This document shows positions 11,527 through 22,946 of a stretch of 64,000 nucleotides of DNA, piece after piece. The notes under the pieces are model-generated. The model was not told the origin of the DNA. It ran no database searches and saw only the letters and a list, made by a program, of their open reading frames with translations. Source of the stretch: Conus ventricosus. Lineage: Eukaryota; Mollusca; Gastropoda; Neogastropoda; Conidae. Position numbers and translations under genes: made by a program. The stretch is from the NCBI GenBank assembly GCA_018398815.1, contig CM031601.1:20175640-20239639 (forward strand), given 5' to 3'. Every line of letters begins with the position of its first letter. Positions within the stretch are counted from its first letter, which is position 1.

Positions 11527-11905
11527 CTATCTAGTTTGTTTGCCAGAACATTCGAAAATCGTTATCCAGTTGCATAAGTTTAATAATGGTTTGGCGTTTG
11601 CTACACAGTTCATTATACTGATTCCTAGCTTATGAAATTTAGGATAGTTATAAAAACACATAGAAATTTGAATAAGTTTTCTAGCATGCGAATCAGCCAT
11701 GTTTACCTGCGTCTTAAGAAATGAACGCCATGTTTGATGCGTTTTTTGTTTTTTAAACATGACTTGGGCTGTCTCAAGCCAACGCCCAACAATCAACGCA
11801 TGATGGATGTTTTGCTTTGGCCAACTTTCAACAATGCAGCGCCATTTTTTAAATAAGGAACCATCTCATCGATAGTCAAACACGTATTGAATTTGACTAT
11901 ATTTT
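11527..11905 (-). pseudogene. Unrecognised helical ORF, probably a broken gene
   Basis: A minus-strand open frame of 89 residues (11527-11796) continues upstream in another frame to about 11905 (LTIDEMVPY-like segment), suggesting one frameshifted reading frame. The peptide includes GRWLETAQVMF, TWRSFLKTQVNM and DSHARKLIQIS. It is rich in charged and hydrophobic residues and looks alpha-helical. I recall similar small proteins scattered in invertebrate and fish genomes but cannot name the family. No splice sites or neighbours explain its role. Confidence 0.35.
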
Positions 11906-12279
11906 GGTCAACAATATTGCCTTCAACGTTTCATTTTCTTGAACCACAAAAACCTTGAAGATAGTCGTGCATTTCCAAAGCAGACGGTTCACTTTTTTCC
12001 CTTTTTCACCACCTTCTAGAAAAGCAATACTTCTTTTCGGTTTAACTGGTAAAGAACATGCTTCACCTAGTTTCCTTTTTTGACAAATACTCTAACATGC
12101 AGTTAAAGTAAAACTTTTTAATCTTGAATAGCACGATTCTGTTCTTCGGTAAACCATTATTCTCCATTTTAGAATACCACAACACAGCACAGTGAACGCG
12201 TCGTGCTCGTCCAGCAGTCAGTGGAAGAATGTGTGGGTTAACCTAGTCATGTGAGGCGACGTAAGCCTACGCTTAATTG

Positions 12280-12325
12280 TAACCCCCTCGCTGATTGGCC
12301 GGGTTTGGAAAACGGCCCATCACGT
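12280..12325. promoter_or_regulatory. Promoter-like patch with CCAAT and CACGTG motifs
   Basis: An inverted CCAAT box (GATTGGC near 12292) and an E-box (TCACGTGA near 12320) lie 20-30 bp apart. Sequence around it is GC-richer than its surroundings. No initiating exon is identified, so this is only a motif cluster. Confidence 0.2.
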
Positions 12326-12349
12326 GATAGTGTTGACGGCAAAGAGGTT

Positions 12350-13065
12350 TCGAGAAGGCTGATGTAATATGTTGTAAAGGGGGGCAGCTGGGGGGGAGGG
12401 AGTGGGGTGAAGGGGAGGGGAAAGAGGGTAGCGAGGAGGTGTGGCGGTATGAATTTTTGGCCTCACAGTTTGTCAGCAGGCTGAGCGCCCGGCTAACTTA
12501 AAACGCAGACACTATTTATTATAGATGACTGTACAGCAGAAAGAAACACTTGTCAAACCTAGCTTTAAAGTGGAAGACATGCAGAGAACTAATAAATAGG
12601 GGTGTGGTGTGGGGTTTTGTGTGTGTGGTGTGTGTGTGTGTGTGTGTGTGCCCCATAGCACGTATTTGTGAAACCAGAACACGAAGTTATGCTCCGAGAA
12701 AAGTCTCTCCTCCGTTCTAAATGGAAATATTATTTAAACCCACACGTTGCTCTGAGGACAACTTGACCTTAACGGCTTTGGGCTGGCCTCTCTCTTGCTG
12801 ACAACCCCAACGCTGTAATCAACACGCCACTGTAAGTAATCGGATAGCCTAGCGCACCGCCGTTAATGGGCGCGTTCGGGCCCACAGCTGCTTTTCCCCT
12901 ACTTTAAACTCTAGGGCGTTTTTCAGACCACGGCTACTTTCCCCTACGTTACTCTCTGAAAACTTTAGTAAATTAGTATGAAAACGAATAACCCACACAG
13001 TAATGTCGGGTTGTAGATAATCGTTATTTTTGGTTACTTGGTCAGAGAACAGGAAAAGGCGGCTT
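12350..13065. other. Unassigned stretch
   Basis: No gene is seen. There is a G-rich tract at about 12378-12430 and a TG microsatellite at about 12602-12650. A short duplicated TTTCCCCTAC segment lies near 12890 and 12950. Confidence 0.4.
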
Positions 13066-13070
13066 TAGGT

Positions 13071-13250
13071 CACTTTCGCCCGAAAACTGGTTGATCGCGA
13101 AAGTGAGCCAGGATTGGCAAAATACTGTTCGCTCCCCCCGCCCCTCACCCCTCGCGGGCGCGCGCCCCTGCTGCTGCTTCCGCCACTGCGGGCCAACTGC
13201 TTGTTGTCTCCCCTCTGAACTTTCTCGGCTTTCCTTGTGGGCTTTTTTTT
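13071..13250. promoter_or_regulatory. Small CpG-rich patch with a perfect inverted repeat
   Basis: CACTTTCGC at 13071-13079 and GCGAAAGTG at 13097-13105 form a perfect 9-bp inverted repeat, resembling paired E2F-type sites. It is followed by a CpG- and GC-box-rich run (CCCCGCCCC, GCGGGCGCGCGCCC) to about 13200. This is the most promoter-like sequence in the left half, but no transcript start or first exon can be assigned. Confidence 0.3.
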
Positions 13251-13499
13251 CGCTGTGGGGATGGTGTTATTGGGAGATGGGTCATTCATGAGACAAAAAT
13301 GCAACCAGTTTTTTTTTTTTGTTTTTTTCCCGGGTCCGCTACTTTGTCATTCTTGCATCCTTTTTCGACCTTCATTTCGGGGATGGCCCTGGGGGGCATG
13401 GGGACCTTTGTGAGGGGGAGGGGGGGGGGGAGGGAGAATCTGAAACAAAGCAAAAATGAGTCCTTCACTGTCGACACGGGTTCTGGGGTGGATGTTGCG

Positions 13500-13690
13500 T
13501 TCTCTCTCTCTCTCTCTCTCTCCCCCTCTCCCCCCTCTCTCTCTCTCTCCTCTCTTTGGCCACACAGGCACATGGATATGCAGACGATGGGCGCGGGGCG
13601 CGCTCATACAAACACACACCACGTTCACGTAAACGCGCACGCACGCACATACACCACACACCATACACCCCCACACACACGCGCGCGCCT
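13500..13690. repeat. TC and CA microsatellites
   Basis: CT-rich tracts occupy about 13501-13555, followed by ACAC- and GCGC-rich simple sequence to about 13690. Apparent ORFs on both strands here are low-complexity artefacts. Confidence 0.9.
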
Positions 13691-13870
13691 TTGGACAGGT
13701 ACCTTTTGCATGTATTCTTGCCTCAGACATTTTTCCTTTGCCCCCTTTCGTTAGCCTAAACTTTTGTTGTTAAGGTTGAGCGTTTGGGGGCTTGTTGTGC
13801 GGACAAAGTATCCGGAACATGTCATTGAGCAAAAACAGACCCAGACAATCCAGATACGGCTCACGCGGAT

Positions 13871-14136
13871 CTGCCCCCCCCCCTCCTCCCCCCCCCCCAT
13901 TAATCATGTACGGGTGTTCACACCATCGCTCACCCTCGTCAGTGTTTGCACGGGGGCACCCTCACCGTGGTGGAATTTTGTGACGGGGATGGAATCATGG
14001 GGTGGGTGGGGGGAGGGGGTGAGAGGTGTTCAAAAACAAAACCAATGGGAGGAAACCAAGCCACCCGGGTTGGTGAGGGTGGTGGGTGGTGGTGGCTGTG
14101 TGGGCTGTGTGTGTGGGGGGGGGGGGGGGGGGGGGT
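13871..14136. repeat. Poly-C and poly-G tracts
   Basis: C runs lie at about 13875-13900, G-rich TGG repeats at about 14000-14110 and a G run at about 14114-14136. The G tracts could form quadruplexes and are error-prone in sequencing. Confidence 0.85.
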
Positions 14137-14634
14137 GGTATTCACATGTTTTTAAAAACCATTAATTCGATTGGTTTGTTTTGCCGATGTTAAAAATTGA
14201 TAATGCTTTGTGACTTTTTGGATCCAAGTTGCTCTTTTTTCTTTTTTTTCTTTTTTTTTTTTTTTTTAAAGTTAAGCATATCAATCGTTAAAATGAATCG
14301 ATTGTATGAAAAAATTATTTTTGTATTCCCTCAAAGATGCTGTTGCGTCTTTACCCGCTTGCAATGGTCAAGGAGTTTTTGTTTTTCTTTTACATATTTA
14401 ACATACTTCTGATGTGTGTAATCCATACAACTCGTATATTTTTCAATTTTTATTTTTGTCATTGTTTGTTTTGCGTATCACACCAAGGATAGGGTACTTT
14501 AAAATGTATTGTATGAGCAATCATTGTTATATAAGCTGGCTTTTTGGAAGAGCTGGGTTCCTTTCTTATTTCTGATCATTTGGGCCTACTTTGCTTAAGT
14601 TCTGTATAATGAAACAATTATTCACTGAATCGTC

Positions 14635-17600
14635 ATGGATAGCATAACAATTGCTTCTTTAAAATTTGTCAAGGGCTCGGTGATTTACATAAACGTAGGG
14701 ACGTATTTCACTATTTAAAACAGAAAAAATATTCGATATATTGTTTACAGGATACCCATTTTACTAATAAACTAGAGAAGTATGTAACGCAGAATGGGGA
14801 TATCAAATGCTTATTTGCCTCGTTTCGTTCAAATCCAGAGGTGTAGCGTATTGTTTTCGAAAATTTTGAATTCAAAATTACAGACGTACAACGAGACGAA
14901 AACGGAAACTTCATAATTGTAGCATTTAGTTCATTTGAAAAACAGTTTCTCTTATTTAATGGGGTACGGGCCTATAAAGATAATCCACCTATTTACAAAT
15001 TCACTTAAAGAAACATAAAGAGCACAATACTAATAATATTTTTGCTGTGGTGATTGGAACATCACAATGGATCCACACTAGATTGTTATAATTATGTTCA
15101 AGATAATAATCCAAAAGCAAGAGAAAACTCATAAACATGAGGGAAGAAATAGGATTGGCAGTATATGGAGGGAAGACAATCCGGACTGTAGGAGATATAC
15201 CTGGCAAAACGAACTCCACTTAAATAAAGCCGACTAGACTTCTTCTATTGTCTGATTATCTTTATATTTTTTCCATGAAAAATCGGGACTTTGGGAACCA
15301 GGCTATCGGTCTGACCATTCGAGGTTACATTATGCTTGAATTTGGGTAAAAGTGAAAAATTAAAAGGGATTCTGGAAATTTAATGTATCTCTGTTAAAGA
15401 TAAGCAATAGTAGACGAAATTAATAAGTTAATTCTGGATGTTATAAAAGAAACGCAGTTGATCAATCACGATACAAGATCAATCTATTGTCTGAGTTAAT
15501 AAAATCTGGACTCAAATTCAAGATTTCAGATAAAATTTTTTGGATTTTCTGTTGATGAAAATTCGAGGGAAATCAATAGTTTACGCCACAATGAAAAAAA
15601 AAAACAGCAACAGAAAAAGAGAACAAGATTTTAAACGCATTGAAAATCTTAAAAACTTGAGAATAAAACAGAAATTGAAATAAGAATAATTGAAGAAAAA
15701 AAACAAGAACTAAGAGAAAATCAGGAACAAAAAATGGAAGGTGTATTATTAAGATCAAAAGCGAGATGGATTGCAGATGGTGAAAAAATATTTAAAATAC
15801 TTTTGCAAACCTTGAAAAGAGAAACTATATTAATAAACAAATGACTAAACTATGACTAAAGATGATGAAATAATAAACGAACAAAAAGATATTTTGAAGG
15901 AGGTTAAAACATTTTACGAAAATTTATACAAGAAAAAGATAACTGAAAGTGTGAAATCGGAAAACTTGTTAAAAAAATTCCACAGTTATCTGAAGATGAG
16001 AAAAAAAAAAATTGGGAAGGAGAAATCACCATAGAGGAAGCAAGCGAAGCTTTAAAAAATATGAAGCATGGTAAAAGCCCAGGGACAGACGGCTTCGGCC
16101 GAATTCTTAAAATTTTTTTGGAAAACACGGGCCCACTGGTTTTTAAATCTGTAAATGATCTACAAAGACGGAGAATTTTCAACAACACAGAAGCAGGGCT
16201 AATTATTTGCATACCAAAAGGTGATAAACCCAAGAATATATAAAAAAATTGGCGTCCCTATTTCCCTCCTAAATGTAATATAACAAAATACTTCCTCATG
16301 TATTTCAAAAAGAATAAGAAATGTTTTACCATCTCTCATCAGTGAGGATCAAACAGGTTTCATGGCTAATAGATTTATGGCCCACAACATTAGACTAATT
16401 TATGATTTGATTAATTATTTAAAAGCGAAAGACCTTCCTGGACTATTGCTCTGTAAGACTTTGAAAAAGCCTTCGACTCACTCAATTGGGATTTATGTTG
16501 AACGTTCTAAGGCTTCGGGTTTTTTGGGGAGAGTATATGTCACTGGATAGAAAACATTCTAAAGGATATTAAATCAACTGTTATTGTAAATGGTCAGGCT
16601 GCTAAATGGTTTAAATAGAAAGAGGATGCAGACAGGGAGACCCTATAATCTCCTTTCTTATTCATTATATGCGCAGAAATTTTAGCCATAATGATAAAGG
16701 AAACAAGAAGAAAAGGTTATAAAAATAAATGATGTAGAACACAAAATATCCCAGTTTGCTGATACACCAATTAGTAAACAATGGTGGGCAAAAGTTTTTG
16801 AACAGTCTTTTGATCTCCTTACCACTTTTGGAAGAGTTTTAGGACTCCTCATGAACACGAAAAAACGCAAGCAAAAATGGTAGGATGTCATAAAAACTCC
16901 AAGAAAAAATATTGTCCTCATCTAAAAACATATGGAACCCTTCCAATTCAAAATACTCGGTGTTTGGTTACTCAAGACTTGAAAGAAGTGAAAACATGAA
17001 TTATACGATAAATTTTTGGAAATAAAATATTATTCAAAATTTGGTCCAAAGAAGTATAACCCCAGTGGAAGAGTTGCGTTCCAAGTCCCCTCATTCTGTC
17101 TAAGCTCAACACCTTTGGATTTGTTTTCCCAACCCACCTGACCACTTAATTCAAAACTTCAAAAGATGTGTTTTAACTTTGTGTGGGAATGGTAAACAAG
17201 ATAGAATAAGCAGGAAAACAACAAATTTAAAAACTATAAAACAAGGGGGCTTAAATATACCTACAACAAAAAATACATTAATGCTTTGAAACTTTTATGG
17301 ATAAAAAACTTAAAATCACAAAATCACAAAATGGAAGAGCATTGTTTTGAAAATAACCATTCATCGAAAAAATTGAAAAATGGACCAGCATTTTGGGACA
17401 GGGTAACATGAGCTCTAATTTGTTTTGGAGACACACCTTTATAGCCTATAGGGAAATTTTGTCTTTGCGTGACACCACAAACATTAAATGAACTTACTGA
17501 ACCTATTTTTTATAACGACAAGGTAAAAACAGGAAATGAGATAATTAAACAAAAGAAATTAAATTGAGAAAGGAAAGTATGCAAAACACCCTTTTTGAAG

Positions 17601-18420
17601 GAAAATGGACAATTCATGAACTTTGAAGATTCATGACCAATGATGATTATACCCTAAATTTTGTCTCATACTGTGGATGGGTTTCCTCAATGAAAGAATT
17701 TTATAAAGAAAACTGGAATAAAACCTGATAATATTAATACAAACACAATTCAGAACATGCCAAGGGCTTTAATAATTTTTATGAAAGAAGCAAAAGGAGC
17801 TAAACGATACTATGAAATTTTTACTCAAGAGGGGCGTAACCCAAACTGTTGCTCTCAAAGGGTTTCGAAAACTTAATTCTGAAGTTTCTTGGAATAAAGT
17901 ATTTACACACGTCCACAAAATTTAAAGATGTAAATGAAATGGCTTCAAATTGAATTAATCACAGAATTATTGGCACAAATATTGTTTAAAATGCCATGGG
18001 CCTGACAAACACGACGAACTGCACATTCTGCAATGAAAGGAGAGATTCAGTCCAACACTTTTTATGGATGTGCAATTACGTGCAAATTTTTTTTGGGAAA
18101 AAGGTTGAACATTTATTAACGAAAAATGCCGAAATTCGTTTAACCCTTAAAATAACACGCGATATTGTTTATCTTTGGAGTCGATAAACATATGCAAACA
18201 AGATAATTTTTGACTTTATTATTATGGTTGCTAAATCTTATATTTATAGTGTAAGATCGAAAGACGTAGGCCCAAATGCTTCAGTTTTCAGAGCCAGCTG
18301 AACAGCAATTCAAAATCGAACTCTATAATGCAAAGTCAACAATGATCAAAACAGGTTGGGTGCTGAATTTTGGGACAATCATGCCGGGTTTTTTTACACA
18401 AATACTTAAAAAAATCGATA
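14635..18420 (+). pseudogene. L1/Tx1-type LINE ORF2: endonuclease plus reverse transcriptase
   Basis: A nearly complete but interrupted ORF2 reads on the plus strand. It appears to start at the ATG at 14635 (MDSITIASL). Endonuclease similarity follows with KITDVQRDENGNFII near 14880 and NNPKARE near 15115. The RT has KSPGTDGF near 16078, DQTGFMANRF-like near 16350, and FADT at about 16755 where the catalytic FADD is expected. A C-terminal zinc motif has CTFCNE, then HFLW and C, at about 18020-18070. L1/Tx1 ORF2 proteins nick the target and copy their own RNA. Many stops and shifts make this copy inactive. No ORF1 was found upstream; either it is absent or the 5' end is truncated. Length to the tail is about 4 kb, near full size for ORF2. 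Confidence 0.82.
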
Positions 18421-18656
18421 AACAACAACAAAATCTCAATCTAATACGCATCTCCGTAATCCCAGATCCATTTTCTCAAGTGTTTTTTTTTTTTTTCTTT
18501 TCTCCTTTTTTTCAATTCTCATGATGTTTGAATTGAATGTTTTTGAATGCATTTGAAGCAACATACTTTTTTTATGCATTGATATATTATCCGTAAGCTC
18601 TTTCTGTAGTGGAAAATGTATATGTCAAATGTGTATGATATATATCAGGAGAATTA

Positions 18657-18681
18657 AAAAAAAAAAAAAAAAAAAAAAAAG
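18657..18681 (+). repeat. Poly(A) tail of the L1/Tx1-type LINE
   Basis: A run of about 22 A follows about 240 bp of untranslated sequence after ORF2, as expected for an L1-like retrotransposon 3' end. It fixes the element's right border. Confidence 0.75.
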
Positions 18682-18689
18682 TCATTTCT

Positions 18690-19235
18690 AGATTTTTTTC
18701 TTTGTGCTTTTGCATGTCAACTAGTCAAATTTTTTGGGAAACATGTATACAATAAGTGGTGAAATCAGATGGGTAAATGTGTGTGAGATATAATTGTTGC
18801 GAGAACGAGAAGAGAGAGGCAACACTGCCCACAACACCACATGCATTCCTAAACAGGGAAACTACAGAAGAAGATGGAATGGTTGAGGGGCTGTGGAGCG
18901 AGTGGCAAAAGTGCACAAGCTTTCCCTCATTCTGTTCGGATGGGTGGACTGATAAAATGGAAGGGCAGACTCGGAGACTGACTGAAAGATGGACAACAGA
19001 AGCATGGATATACTACTGTTTGAAAATTCAATGAAACAAAAGGAAAAAAAGATGTGCAAATAAGGTGCGACAGATGTTCGTTAAAAGATATACTATGGAT
19101 TTATTGAGTGAGAATCAACCAGGGAAAGGAAGACAAAGTGTGCACGCGTGCACGAGCGAAAACACACACACACACACACTAACAGAAAGGATAGAATACT
19201 GGCCAAGAAAACAGTGTCTATAAGCAAAATAAAGT
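18690..19235. other. Unassigned stretch
   Basis: No gene is recognised. A short CA microsatellite lies at about 19163-19180. A plus-strand ORF at 18777-19034 has no known motif. Confidence 0.4.
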
Positions 19236-19239
19236 CAAA

Positions 19240-20481
19240 CATGGCAAGCTAAAGATATTCATGGCAAACTATAGACAATCATGGCACACTAAAGACAATC
19301 ATGGCAAATTTCTGACAAACATGGCAAACTAAAGACACTCATGGAAAACGAAAGACACTTATGGCAAACGAAAGACACTTATGGCAAATGAAAACACTTA
19401 ATGGCAAACGAAAGACACTCACGGCAAACGAAAGACACTTATGGCAAACTAAAGACAATCGTGGCAAATAAAAGACACTCATGGCAAACTAAAGACACTC
19501 ATGGCTAATGAAAGACACTTATGGCAAACTAAAGACACTCATGGCAAATGAAAGACACATTATGGCAAACTAAAGACAATCGTGGCAAATGAAAGACACT
19601 CGTGACAAACTAAAGACACTCATGGCAAATGAAAGACACTTATGGCAAACTAAAGACACTCATGGCAAATGAAAGACACTTATGGCAAACGAAGGACACT
19701 CATGGCAAATGAAAGACACTTATGGCAAACGAAAGACACTCATGGCAAACGAAAGACACTTATGGCAAACTAAAGACACTCATGGCAAATGAAAGACACT
19801 TATAGCAAACTAAAGACACTCATGGCAAATGAAAGACACTCATGGCAAATGAAAGACACTTATGGCAAACTAAAGACACTCATGGCAAATGAAAGACACT
19901 TATGGCAAACTAAAGACAATCGTGGCAAATGAAAGACACTCATGGCAAACTAAAGACACTCATGGCAAATGAAAGACACTTATGGCAAATGAAAGACACT
20001 CATGGCAAACGAAAGACACATATGGCAAATGAAAGACACTCATGGCAAATGAAAGACACTCATGGCAAACTAAAGACAATCGTGGCACACTAAAGACAAT
20101 CGTGGCAAACACTGGACAAACCGTGGCACACTAAAGACAATCGTGCAAACTTCGGACAAACATGGCAAACTGAAGACACTCATAGAAAACTAAAGACAAT
20201 CATGGCACACTAAAGACAACCATGGCAAACTCTGGACAAACATGGCAAACTAAAGACATCACGGCAAATTGAAGGCAATCATGGTAAATTAAAGAAAATC
20301 ATGGGTAACTAAGGACAATCATGGTAAACTAAATACAATCAAGGTAAACTAAAGAAAATCATGGGCACCTAAAGGACGAACATAGCAAACTAAGGACAAT
20401 CATGGTAAACTAAAGACAATCATGGTAAACTAAACACAACCATGAGTGACTAAGGGCAGACATGGCAAACTAAAGCCAATC
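19240..20481 (+). repeat. 20-bp minisatellite, about 62 copies
   Basis: The unit is close to CATGGCAAACTAAAGACACT. Phase is kept for about 1.24 kb. In the centre (about 19600-20050) two unit types alternate, one with ACTCATGGCAAATG and one with ACTTATGGCAAACT, giving a 40-bp higher-order repeat. Outer copies are more diverged (ACAATC, CTGGACAAA variants). Most units are single substitutions apart. The 20-bp period is not a multiple of three and stops occur in the repeat, so it is not coding. Confidence 0.95.
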
Positions 20482-21011
20482 ACTAGGATGGAGACAACAA
20501 AGGCATTCACAGCTACAGGTAGCACTGACTGGAGTCCTGAGTTTGGTACATCCCGTCATGGCCATCACTCTGACAATCGCCATCTTTATCGGGACGACAC
20601 ACCTCAGGACTTGGACGTGTCACTGAAACAGGTGATGGTACTGTGGGTAAGCGGATTTCCAAAGTTTGCATCTTGTTCTTCGACACAAATACATACAGAG
20701 ATAATAACTGGGATTTCCTCTTTTGGCTTTGGTGATCACAGTTGATTGTAAAATAGATGTATCATTCAATTTGAGACTGCAGTTACACAATTGTCATGGA
20801 AGTCAGGAAAATGATCTACTTGGAAAAAAAAAGTCACAAGTCTTTAGAAACATAACTAACAGATATATTTTAACAGATACATTTTAGAGGTATGATTTCC
20901 TTCTTGCCAAGACAACAAGTGCACTGCAAAACAAATCTCAAACAGGTTAAAAAAACAAAACAAAACAACCTTCCTCCCCACTTTTTCATTTATCAAGAAC
21001 CGTTTAATGAC
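20482..21011. other. Unassigned stretch between minisatellite and piggyBac
   Basis: A plus-strand open frame from the ATG at 20488 runs to a good donor-like GTAAGC at about 20647, with TAG just before the ATG. It could be a short exon, but I recognise no domain. The minus strand should carry the C-terminal part of piggyBac, but similarity fades before 20950. Confidence 0.25.
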
Positions 21012-22244
21012 TCACTTGCTTGTCAGCTCTGTCTGAGCCACTCCTATGCTGAGTGTAGGACTGCACTGCACAAGGTTAGTACATGATCCGGGTGATGTCT
21101 TGAAGACCCTTGGATCTGACTTCTTTCCTGTTTGTTTCGACAGAGTGAGCAGTGGACTACAGATAAATGGGTCATTAACATGCCATGCAATGTACAAGAT
21201 GTGGCCATCTTTCTGCGTGACGGAGTGCTCACCAGCACAGGGCTTTGCTGTCGTGACGTTGTCCGGTGCTGCGTTGACTGCTTTCATGAAATGTGCCACA
21301 AGCTCCCACTTGATTCGGTGCCAGGTCATGAAAAAGTGCAATGAGAGGGGAAGAAAAAAGTCCATGTAAACCACATGCCCCTTGTTATGAAGTTTTCCCA
21401 CCAGTGATGAGACAGTGTGATGAGCAACTGCCGTTGCTGTGGGGGTGTGGACTGCCTCTTTTCTCACAAACAGCTTCCAGTTCCACACTTGGGCCAGTCT
21501 TGGCGTTGGTCAACTCCCGTGCTTTCATACCCCAACGTGTGGGCTTTGCCAGGCATGTGTGTTAGTAGGCTTGTTCTACCCTTGAATGTGACCATCCTCT
21601 CATCTGCTGATAACTCTTTACATGGTTTAAATGTTTTTTACCACAAAGGGAGTAGTTATTCAAACAGAGGTCTGATCGTGTGTGCTCTGTCACTGTCATT
21701 GTCATTGTCAGAAAGATGAAAGAAGGAAAGGATACTTAGAAACCTGTCTTTAGACATGATGTTTCTGAACGCAGGCATCTCAGTAAACCCATTTATTGAC
21801 CAGTAAAGTTCAAAATGAAGAGATCTCTTTGTGAGATCAATCAGAAGTAAAACGGCCACATATGCTTTCATTTTATCAAAAGTAACATTTTATAGTTTTT
21901 CTTTATACATGAGTTAGTGCATGTATTTTACCCGCTCTTTTCTTTTCTTTGCCCAACATCAAAGAACCTAAACAACCCCCCTCCCCCCTCTGATATGTCA
22001 TCTGGAAAATCCTGAGGGCAAAGTTTTCTTTGAATTTCTTCAACCAGTCATGACTGTAACCATGCGTCACAGACTCTGTATCACTGCAGAATCATCATCA
22101 TTTCATCAGTATGGTGTTCATTATCATCATCGCCAATCACCACTTCACCATCAATGTCCTCCCAAGGAAAGCCTAAAGACTCAAAATCTGGGTCACAAAG
22201 AAAATTTCCTCTAGGAAAGCTTTATTAACACTATGATTTGCCAT
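21012..22244 (-). pseudogene. piggyBac-type transposase, decayed
   Basis: Read on the minus strand from an ATG at 22244, the frame is broken several times. The N-terminus (MANHSVNKAFLEE, then an acidic region near 22110-22190) precedes the family-typical YWSINGF and MSKDRFLSILSFFHL (21700-21790). A segment with ADERMVTFKGR (near 21600) carries the first catalytic Asp. VVYMDFF (near 21370) carries the second Asp. A later stretch matches the RxxGDILxL-like region. piggyBac transposases cut and paste at TTAA. No intact Cys-rich C-terminus, inverted termini or TTAA pair were identified. Stops between blocks make it a pseudogene. Confidence 0.8.
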
Positions 22245-22249
22245 TGTTG

Positions 22250-22665
22250 TGCTAGAGAAACGTCTGAGCTTGAGCAACACTTTAACAGTCGGCTTAGAAA
22301 GTGAACACCAGCACACGGCAGGCAGGAAAAGGAAGTTACCCTCCTGCAGTGGCAAACCTGACTATTGGTATGGCGCACTGATGTGCTTGGGGCATGCTAA
22401 GATCACATGGAAGGGAGTTCCAAAGCTAAGGACCATAGACAGAGAGAAATGGAAGCCATGAAATTTATGTTTGAAGCAAGTTTGCAAAAGAAACAGTGGG
22501 TTGAAAGCAGAGAGAGAAAACAAGGCGGCTGTGTGCAAGGTAGCTAGACAAAAGAGGTGAGCAAATGTTGGGGCTTACAATAAAAAACGAATCCAAGTCG
22601 GATTAATATAAATGGACAGTTTCAACTCCACTTCTCTCCCATCCCAACGTCCACCTCACACACTC
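22250..22665. other. Unassigned stretch
   Basis: No gene or recognisable repeat is seen, apart from short open frames. It lies just downstream (in gene direction) of the exon at 22671-22842, so it could be intron. Confidence 0.4.
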
Positions 22666-22670
22666 TCTAC

Positions 22671-22842
22671 CTGCTTGGGGCACAAAGGTGGTGTTCATTT
22701 GCAGGACTCCCTGGTAGTTCTTCAGATCGGTGCGCACCACGATGTCCCAGCCGCCTTGACTGCTGGGACCCACAGTCACCGGGTCCCCCTCCTGTCCCCC
22801 ATCCATGCCCTGTGTCATGGCCGTCATCAGGCCGCCTTGGCT
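22671..22842 (-). CDS. Candidate exon, half of an immunoglobulin-like domain
   Basis: The acceptor ends CCTTGCAG at 22843 and the donor is CAAGCAG|GTAGAG at 22670, so the exon is 172 nt, open in one frame, phase 0 in and 1 out. The peptide has a Gly-rich start, GDPVTVGPSS, then GGWDIVVRTDLKNYQGVLQM. The last part resembles the exon at 40.7 kb (GGKDYVVINNFKDT then G and a hydrophobic strand), which suggests repeated, related domains. It probably covers strands around D-E of an Ig-like fold. The assignment rests on splice borders and this internal similarity. It may belong to the same minus-strand gene as the exons at 40.7, 42.1 and 49.1 kb. Confidence 0.42.
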
Positions 22843-22861
22843 CTGCAAGGTCAGCATTGTT

Positions 22862-22946
22862 ATCTTCATCATCATCATCATTGTCATCATCATCATCAAC
22901 ATCGTCATCATCATCATTCATCATCATCACCATCATCATTATTATG
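22862..22946. repeat. ATC/CAT microsatellite, left of the split LINE
   Basis: Imperfect (ATC)n sits directly at the 5' end of the Jockey-type LINE. A matching tract lies at its 3' end, after 35040. Confidence 0.9.

Noticed and set aside
13299..13754. 151-codon ORF after the CpG-rich patch
   Set aside because: It crosses TC and CA repeats, and antisense frames of similar length exist; no domain is seen.
19240..20481. CRISPR-like regularity of the 20-bp repeat
   Set aside because: Units are contiguous without unique spacers, and the context is eukaryotic; it is a minisatellite.
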